Shown: positions 55,601 to 64,000 of the stretch, one piece after another | How positions within the stretch are numbered: position 1 is the first letter of the stretch | How the letters are laid out: each line of letters begins with the position of its first letter | DNA from: Furcasterigmium furcatum | Lineage: Eukaryota > Ascomycota > Sordariomycetes > Glomerellales > Plectosphaerellaceae | Reading direction: 5' to 3' | DNA: 64,000 nucleotides | Assembly (NCBI GenBank): GCA_001599815.1 | Contig: BCIA01000004.1 | Span: 5,668,082 to 5,732,081 of the forward strand | Position numbers and translations under genes: made by a program | The notes under the pieces: generated by a model | Told to the model about the DNA's origin: nothing | What the model saw: only the letters and a program-made list of their open reading frames with translations | Databases searched by the model: none

Positions 55601-57672
55601 CTGGTCATCGCTGATGATGCGGCGAAAGCAGGAAATGAGAGGGGCCAGGGTCGGCTTGGCGAGCCTCTCAAGTCTTGAAAATCAGGAGAGTGATGTGCGG
55701 CTTTGCCTCAAGTTAGGTCTTGTTCCTGCAACCGCACAGTCCTCTAGAAACACACAGACTCGTGCCAAGTCGAAGCCTGCCGGCCTGGCAGTGCTGGCCC
55801 TGTCAATACCACGGAGGGCTCCCAGTTCCTTGATCGTTTCCGACAGCGCGAGCTAGACCCCAGGCATATCATGCGTGGCTGTCAATATTTCGGATATGAG
55901 GTTAACAGGCGTCATATATTACTGCGTCGAGAGCATCAGCCGTCCTCACCATGCTGAGGCCCGGGTACGGGATCTTCGGATGCTGCGGTCCAAACTCGTA
56001 GAGGCTTTGAGAATGGGAATGACTTCTTCCCACAGCAGGTAGTGAGTGACGGGACCAAGCACTCCAAGCCTGTAGGAGGCGCAGCTGAGAAGACCTCCTT
56101 GATGCCGTGCTCTTCGGCCGAGCCGAAGGCGAGAGCACACCTCAGATGGTCCTTGGAGCTGCTGTTGAGACGGAGTAGCCACTAGCTCTGTCGCAACGTT
56201 GATCCCGCCGACTGCCCGTGTTTTCTGCGCGAATCCCAGGCCTCCGACGCAAGGTGTTGCCACCAGAGGGGAAACTTCCGCTCCAGGGTCTCCTTGCTGG
56301 GACGATGTAGAGATAGGGGCGAGGGCTGAGGTCCCCGAGAGCCCAACATCCGAGTTGACGCTGACTCTCGGGTTATGCGCCGAGCCAATGAGTGAAATTG
56401 GCAATACTCGGTCTCAGTTCCCTCCACGCCTGCCGACGATACCGGATTCTCGTGGTGTCACAGCGTCGGGTCCTTGCAGCATGTTCTCGAGAGCCAGCGT
56501 GCAACAACGCCCGGGACGTCAAGCCCATCATCGACCAAGCACGGGAACTTAGCACGAGCGTTTTTTGCTCCTCGTGGATGGAGAACCATGCAGTGACTTG
56601 ACATCGGAGATCATGCGCTACTGAACGCATCTGGTCGATCAGAGGACACGGGAGGCTGATTCGGCCTCGATGAGGTATGAGCGGGTGTCTTCACCGACTG
56701 ACGGGAGCGGGGTGAAACTCCGAGAGGAGGCACGGGCTTGTTCAAGACAATCCCTGATCCGTTGGTGATGTCTCCCGAACCGTCCGCCGGTGAAGCCCCT
56801 GAATAATAAGATGCGCCGGTTGGTGGCAGCATCAACGAGGCAAAAAGGTAGAATCTAGAACCACATCAGCGCGGGGCCAACAAGATGGAAGTGCTGTGCG
56901 TTTCAGGGCACCCATCCTCCCTGGGTCACTCACATGGGCCGTCCACTGCTTGGAGAGCCTGTCAGTGTCAGCAAGAGTACTTCCACCGTAGGTGATCCCG
57001 CCCGCTTTGGAAGCGGTCTCGCCCCACGACTGGGTCTGGAGCGCTTGAAAGTGACGCGCGCAAGGTCCGAGCGCTGGCTCGTCCGGTCACCACCATGCCC
57101 CAGGTGGAGGGAGTGCTGTAGCATCTGGTTCTGTGGTGTCGAGGAGGCGGGTGGGATGATGCTCACGAGATGATCAAAGTCGCTCACCGCTTGTTGGACA
57201 CTGAGCGTTTAACGCGGGATGAGTTTTTTTGACGTCGCATCGAGCATGATGCCGTGGGTCTCGCGGCAGCGTCGGTTCTCGGCCGGCAGTGGCACGTCAC
57301 CCTCTGTCTACTACGGAGACCCCGACGGAAAGTTGCTTATCATTTCCCAGCGGAGGCATCGGGCTGCGAACTGCTGCAACGCGAGCGGGAACGGCGGGTT
57401 TTCGACGACTGTGCTCGTCTGTCACCTGCAGCTTGCGGGTCCGTCCTGCAGGTTCTGAGATGCCTGCTACTGCAGCATATGCACGGGAAAAGGGCCGTTG
57501 CCAGCTGCAAGCCAGGTCGGCCAAGTCACCACCAGGGTTGGCAGGTGACGCCTCGCCGTGGGTAGCGCAGCCTCGGTTTTCGTTGCGTTCTCTGGCGTCG
57601 AGTTGGCGGTGAGAGAAAGTGGCTGCTGGCCGGGTGGGCTCCGGTGGCGTCGCATTCTTCGCGAGGCGGATT

Positions 57673-57673
57673 N
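57673..57673. other. Single ambiguous base (N)
   Basis: The only N in the window, flanked by GC-rich sequence. An assembly or base-call uncertainty, not a gap of known size. Confidence 0.95.
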
Positions 57674-60600
57674 CCCCGCCTCAGACTTGGGCCAGCCTCG
57701 TATGTATGTGAGAAGGTCAAAACGGATGTGACCATCTGCCATCCCAAGGGTTGCGTTCTATGTGGATGATGGTGGTCTTATGGAGTCGTCGAAGGCTACT
57801 GAAGGTCCCTAACTGGGCGGGGCAGGGCAGGTAGTTGCTGGTGGCTGGCTGTTGCGAGAAGAGGTTGGCCAGCCCATATTCTGTGGATGTCGGACCGGCG
57901 AGGCTGGACTCAAAGTCCTGAAGGGCATCTGATACTGTGTGATTGATGGATGCTTCTTCGCATGTTGGAGAGGTTGGGAAGTGGGGAGTTTGGGAGTCAG
58001 GGCAGTCCCGTTGCAGTCGAGGTGGAGCAGGGGTGAGCGCAGCCCCGCGTTGCAACTTCCGCGGAAGATATCCGGCGTGGCGGGCATCCACCGAGACCAC
58101 CCACCCAAGCCACACTCTAATCACGTGGGCTTTCAATGGAGACCAAGCACCTCCCTTTTTGAGGAGATCTGGCTCGGGCGACCAGGCCCCTGACCGTGGT
58201 CACCGATTCGGACATTTCTTAACCTTACCCACCCCTCCCAGTCCCTTTCCCGGAGACCGCCCACCTGGGACGGACCGTTGGTCAATTGACCTGTCTGGCC
58301 AATCATCGGCCGAGGTTCAGTGCGACCTGAGAGTCCTATCATCATGTTGTACCATGGCAATGGCGCGATTGGAATGCCGAACATCATCCAAGGAATCGGG
58401 CGATTGTTGGTGATTACGGGACCCTTTATTCGCGTGGACTTCCGACCGACCGACCTCGTTGCCATCGATGCCTTGCTATTGCCGAGAAAGGCCACGCATG
58501 GTTCGACGGACTCGCTGCTTCAATTAACCAAGACCCCCGCCAATCAATACTTGCCTGAATACTGCTTAGAACTCCTGCAGGACCCCTTGAGCGCCCGTCT
58601 CGGCCGCAGCTCGACTCGCTAGCCTGCAGCGGCGCATGCAGCTTCGGGCAAAAGTTCGTCTGAACTTGTGTTTTCTGCTGCTTCTCCTGCAGCAGCGCGT
58701 TCCTCGGATCCAGCAACGTGCCATGGCCCCCTTTGCGATGCGACCTCGAGTGGATCTTCGTCGACTCCCGGCGTCTCGGAGAACTGCGCAGCTGGTGCCA
58801 GAACCAGCGGAAGACGCCCCCTCCGACCTCACCTATTTCAAATGACCCATGCACTATCCTCTTCAATAGCATTTTGGTAGCGCTACTTGGTTTTGGGTCC
58901 AGCTGTCCGGCTCTCACCGTCGGAGATTGTCTCCAGAACTAGGGGAGACATGTTCGTGGAGCTTCATCTGTCTGAAATGCCAAGATGTCTCGTGGCCAGA
59001 GGGCGCTGGAGTCCCTCGTTGCGGGCAGGGGATCATCAGGCTGAATGGGTAATTGCCCGTGGCGCTCGCGCGGCAGGCAGATTCGCAGTCAGTCAGATGG
59101 ACGGATGTTGACCACCATCTTCCATGCAAGTCTGTTGCAGAAGAAGGGAAAAGATTTCCGTGTGCATGTGATTCTTCACAGGAGGTGGTGTCAAGGCCAC
59201 CTCTTCTCGTGTCTGTGGTGTTTGCGCTGGGATGATCTGCAAGGGGTCTGCCCCATTGGGAGTTGACAGGTAGGCGATCCTCGTGGCAGCGGGCGGACAA
59301 TGTAACATGAACCAGGGGCGCTCCATCGCTTAGCAGGGTCGGACTTGTTTTTCTTGCCAGGAGGCCTGTCGCTGCCAAAAAAGGGGCCGGTCGCTGAAGA
59401 GCCAGGCGCCTCTGGCGCTGGCTGGCCCTCATGGGCACGCTTCCCAGAACATCATCAAGAAGCTCCGAATCTCGGGACCGGTGGCTTGCCAAGTCCCTGT
59501 CAGGAGAAAGCTCCACTGCCAAACCCAGACGATTGGGACGAAGCCGTCCCAGTGAGAGAAATGAATTGATGATACATATGGGAACTGTTCTCAATATCGA
59601 TGCGCCACGCTGAGCTATCGGACGACCGCCCCGTTCGGACGCGCTGCTTACCCGAAATAGGTGGCTGTGGATTCTCGGGCCCCGACGGACGTTGATCTCC
59701 CACGCAGCAAACTCCTGCAGGTGTCAAGAGTTGGAAGAACGCGAGGCCCGTTCGGTCGGACGGAGCCCAGACTTGGCCTGCAGTCCTATGTACAGGCGGA
59801 TCCCCTCCGAAAAAGCGAAGATGCCCTGAAAGGCGAAGTATGTCCGAGATGATATCAATGCATGGGGGCCCAAAAGAAAGAAGCCGAGGCCAAGGGTTCG
59901 CCGTCTCAACTGGTATCTCAAGATGATGGGGCGGGCACTGCAGATCGCCTCGCTGTTGTGGGCTTGAATATGAATTGCGCCGAATATTACGCTCGGGAGG
60001 ATCCAGAGGACATTGCCGTGAAGGTGCCCACAACATTGCCGTGAACGTGGCGCCAACAGCTCCTGGCAGTAGGGGAAGACACGTGGGAGACACTGCTTTG
60101 ACCGGACCTGGCAACCTGGCCCCGAATTGCGAAGAAGAGCGCAATACAGTGCAAATTGTTTGGAGAACTTTAGTCCTACTCCGTAAGTTGTAGGTACTAT
60201 CCATCTTTAGCTAAGTTGGAACACAGGTGACGTTTCGACCTCGTTTCAGTTGAGTCGCCACAGTCCAGGGTCGTGATTGGCTGCAGATCATCGACAAGCA
60301 GGGGCTTTCAGGTCTGGCGAACGTCCTCTGAGGACGGACTGGATGTGGCGAGCATTTCCAGAGAGCGTTAGAACTGTTAGGAAGGTTTGGTCGAGGCTTA
60401 ACGCCACGTGGTCGCTGAACGGGCACTCGGCCCAGTTGATAGCTCAGGTTTGTCCTCCCCTCTTGCTTTTGCTGCCGCTTCAAGCATTGACAAGCCTTTT
60501 TCCGTGATGGCCTCGTGGTGTGGCTGCCGGCGAGGCTCCGCGTGGGACTCCGCCTCTTTTCAGGTTGTCAATGTCTCAGCTCTCGACGGGGTGAGGCAGG

Positions 60601-63600
60601 GTCATCGCTCATCGCCCTTGTCAGTCAATATTACTTGTACATTGTACATATGTAAGGTAGGAACAAATGTCCTGGTCTCGGACACCAGCGAAGTCGCAGG
60701 GCCCCCGCAACCCCCTGCGATGACGTGCGTCGGCCTAAACAATTGACGGCCAGACTGCCGTGATCATCCATCCTGTCCTTTTCTCGATGTTCGTATACAA
60801 AACCGACGGCGACACAGGCGGCTATGATATTCGTGAGGGCCGGTTCCGAAAGGGGTCGGGACGGCCTCGTGATCGCTCGGTGGCCAGTCGACCCCAGGCC
60901 TGCATGAGCCGAGCTTGAGCTAATGCTGCCTTGCATCCTTCGCCACGTTCCGGAACACTTGAATCTGCAGGCGAGGTTGGCGCAGCCTTCCTCAGGGCGG
61001 TGCACGGCACTCACTGACAGACGGCCAGGCGCCACCTGCCCGATGCGATTTGCAGGTACTCGTAGCACCTGAAGCGTCCGTCGGCCGCCGTTGACAGCAC
61101 GCCACTGGCGTCAGTTGCCTGGAGGTTTGACTGATGACAGCGCAATTTCGTGATTCCTCTGCCACCGGATCAAAGTTGCCGAGCAAACCGGGCCATCAAA
61201 CCTGTTCTGCTGAGAAGAAAGCCATGGGCGCGGAGTGTGACATGTCAACGACGAGCTTGGGGATCGGGGAGAGGTAACAATAGCCGGGGAAAAACTAAGA
61301 CGATTGCCATTTTGGGAGGGCACGGACGTCGGGCACCACCACGCCCAAGCCACCCAGGGACCAGGGCAGTCCGGAGGTCGTTGGACTAACCGTAGCGCCA
61401 GGGACGGACCAGGGGGGATCCTAGACCCCGGCAGACACGCCAAGAGGCTGGTCAGCACATAGAGGCTTTTTGCGGGGTAAAGTGGGGTCAGCCGATTGTT
61501 GGCTTCCCGCCGGACGCGGCCATGCCTACCAAAGACAGCACAGTTAGACGAGGCATCAGGGCTGGATCATCATGGTCCAGTTTGCCGAAAAGGCATGAAT
61601 CGTTAGCACGGACGGTATCCCGGCGGACGAGAAGCGTCAGAATCATGTTCTGTACTGTACGCGCTTTTAGTTTGTTTCAACTGTGACCAACATCGTCAAT
61701 CCCACCTCGACCAGCATGCAGCGTGATCACCGCAGGGGCAGGCACCGTGACACCCAGCTTAGCCTGCATCTCCAAGAGCCCAAGTCAGCAAGTACATGCC
61801 TACTGTACGGGTAAGAGTCCCGCCGTCAACCCGGAGAAATCCGTACAGGGAACATTCTCGCACGCCTGGAATGTATTAATAACATTTCTACATAAGCACT
61901 CCCAGCACTGGGCTGCGAGGGAGCCCGTCGGAACAAACATCCACTTGCAAGTACTTGCCCTATCTGGCTATACTCGCTCTGCTAAGAATAAGACTAAGTG
62001 CCTAGGAGGACAATACGGAGTCCGCGCGAGTCGACTCGCTCGCGGCCAATTCATCATGTGCCTCTGGTCCCTCATCGGAATTCCCATGTGGTGAAACTCG
62101 GTTGTTGAGGCTCGACGCTCCTCGACGCCGACGAGCAGTGAATGGGCCAAGTTGTTTCTTCAGCCCCGGCGTTTCTGATATTTCCATTTCGGGACTTGGG
62201 CTGGCAACCCTTGCAGGATCCTAGCCCTCACCACCACGGTCGCAGCCTATCAGTCCGTGTCTCACACCTCCACCCAGCGAGAGCGCCGTCGTCCTCTCAA
62301 CTCCAACAAACGTATCGAGTGCTTGGGGGGAATCCGCCCGCACCACCATGGCGAGGAGTGGGATTGCAGATCAGCATCTGCTCCGGCCGGAACTGCATGA
62401 TGGCAGGTTCCGGTCAGGTCTCTGCTTCAGCCAATGCCGCGTCTGGAGCGGCAATTTGTTTTCCATTCGTCTTGCCCACGTTTCATGTCATGCTATCGCC
62501 CGTCGAACTTGGCGCGGTGCTAGCCTCGCCCTTTGCAATCTTCAACGTTGGCCGGTAGCGGATGATCGCGAGAACACCTCGACTCGGCCGGCCACAATTG
62601 AAGCTGCGCAATCAATGCGTCCCGCGCCGGCCCGCCGCCGTCTCACACACCTCTCTCAATCAGGGCCTAATCCGGCCACCCCGGCCACCCCTTCTGGCCA
62701 TGGCCTGCTTCGCCGACTAGCTTCTCCCAACTTTCATGCTGAACCGCCCAAAGAAGAAGCACTGATATGGCTTCGTTTGCGAGCAGTGGGCATCGGTCTA
62801 TGGACCTCGGCAGTGGGAGCAATTTGATGAGCAGACGACCCAGCCATTGGGGAGGCCCTCATGTGCACTACCGATCCGACCGGGAGCCGAACCAAAGAAG
62901 CGCTCATCTCGTCTGTGACCACTGAAGCTCAGCCTTGGATCCGGGTGCTCCTGGTTTCCACCGAGAAAACGTCCAGAGGTTTCAACGGACCCTTGCAAAA
63001 GAATGACCCGAGCGACATGCACCCCGCGCCGATTGACTCGACTGCGAGTAAGTACTAGTATGTAACTTACTCGACGTTGCCAGGAATGCCATGCAATGTC
63101 AATCAAATCTCACAGAAATCTCCTCGCGCGGACAGGCATTGATAAGTATCTCCATTGTTGGCACAGGCGGCTTGGCAGCGGATGCTCGAGGCACGTCGAG
63201 GCTCTCCGCCCAGCCTTTGACGATGTCCACAGCTCATCCTAAGGTCTGAGCCAAGGCGGTGAATGACGATCTGCAGGCTGGCACCTGTCTTGCCCCTCAT
63301 GTCAGGATTCTGTCTCCGCGGACGACGTTGACGTGCTGCCGGCGGATTCAAGCCAGGGTCAACCGCCGTCATGCAGCCCTAGTCGACCTCGTCGATCTTA
63401 CAATGGAGCCAAACAGCTCGGCGGACACATCACGAGGGCCTCATGTCCAGGCTGGGCCGCTGGGGCCAGCAGCAGTGGCCCGTTAGTGGTCAGTGACATT
63501 CAATACTAAGTATGTATGTACAATGTCAATCCGTCCAAAGTTCCCCGCGAACCATCTCGCTTCGTCCGTCAGTACTCGGATGGGGTCAGCGAGATTGAAT

Positions 63601-64000
63601 ATTCATGCGTTTGGCTGGGATCCCAGGTCTCGAAAATTGCAGTATGGACAGGATTGCCCTCGAGCTGCCGGCAACATTGACGCGCATCCCCCACTCGGCG
63701 GCTGTCTCGCAGCAGCCAAGGGTCCAGTCAGCTCCGCCGCTGCGAGTGTCTTGACAGGTGAGGCAACGGCCCTGGCTGATCCATTGACAATGATCGTCGG
63801 GCTGGACCAGAGTCAGTCACCACACACAGCCAGCTGAGCACCGCCTGACGCGGAGTCGGCCTGTCACGGCCCAGGGGGCCTGCATGCACGACTCGGTGCG
63901 CCACCACCACCACACAGTCTTTTATCGTCCCGACGAGGTCATTCCCTGTCACGGATCCCATCATGGAGGGCCAGCCGACATGATGAGTGGTCTTATTGTT

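Larger units (their letters stand above)
48888..64000. other. 15-kb gene-poor region with no supportable gene
   Basis: I read all frames. The longest frames (about 80-235 codons) are at chance length for this base composition, rich in Arg/Ser/Pro and carry no recognisable domain. There is no transposase, reverse transcriptase or repeat-induced AT-rich block; GC stays like that of its surroundings. It contains a GGA tract at 52625-52652, a telomere-like word at 52660-52669, GTATGTAC-type words at about 50778 and 63508, one ambiguous base at 57673, and a possible but unproven spliced minus-strand frame at 56637-57030. Confidence 0.45.

Noticed and set aside
60425..60500. tRNA A-box-like TAGCTCAGGTT
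   Set aside because: No B-box at the right distance and no cloverleaf can be drawn.
48888..64000. Transposon or RIP-mutated repeat block
   Set aside because: GC content is not depressed, no long terminal or inverted repeats were noticed, and no transposase or reverse transcriptase motifs appear in any frame.

Overview
This window is nuclear DNA of a filamentous ascomycete (Pezizomycotina, most likely a Sordariomycete). The signs are short introns (about 43-120 bp, one of 235 bp) with GTRNGY donors, CTRAC/CTGAC branch points and CAG/TAG acceptors; GC-rich sequence with strong C-ending codon bias in housekeeping genes; and a gene content of PRP43, RTP1, RHO4, DAD1, UPF3, PPG1, GDE1, a telobox Myb/TRF protein and several ascomycete-specific families. 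Species cannot be fixed from sequence alone. I hand-spliced every multi-exon gene and checked reading phase across each junction.

Layout. 1-2.3 kb: the 3' nine-tenths of PRP43, truncated by the window edge. 2.3-12.3 kb: a gene-poor stretch with one plausible small spliced gene (6946-7437) behind a TATA box. 12.3-15.1 kb: RTP1/TANGO6-type RNA polymerase II import factor. 15.7-16.7 kb: RHO4 GTPase, tail-to-tail with DAD1 (17.3-17.8 kb, minus). 18.25-19.8 kb: aldehyde dehydrogenase (minus). 19.8-23 kb: gene-poor. 23.05-26.15 kb: a TRF/Tbf1-like telobox protein with a Gln/Ala tract. 27.4-29.1 kb: a protein of about 16 tandem Cys3His repeats. 30.65-34.4 kb: two single-exon coiled-coil proteins of unknown function. 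34.9-35.7 kb: PPOX-family protein. 36.1-38.0 kb: UPF3 (minus). 39.3-40.8 kb: PPG1-type phosphatase with a 75-residue insertion. 41.35-41.95 kb: DUF866/CXXC zinc protein (minus), divergent from a mitochondrial PPR-like protein (42.3-44.4 kb). 45.2-48.9 kb: GDE1 glycerophosphodiesterase (SPX-ankyrin-GDPD). 48.9-64 kb: 15 kb in which I find no supportable gene.

There is no operon, biosynthetic cluster, phage, CRISPR array, transposon open reading frame, tRNA or rRNA that I can support. The genes are mostly independent housekeeping functions: splicing and ribosome biogenesis, NMD, polymerase import, kinetochore, septation GTPase, phosphate/phospholipid turnover and telomere/telobox binding. The least explained items are the Cys3His repeat protein, the His/Cys-patch coiled-coil protein, the PPG1 insertion, the small spliced gene at 6.9 kb, and three telomere-like words lying outside genes.
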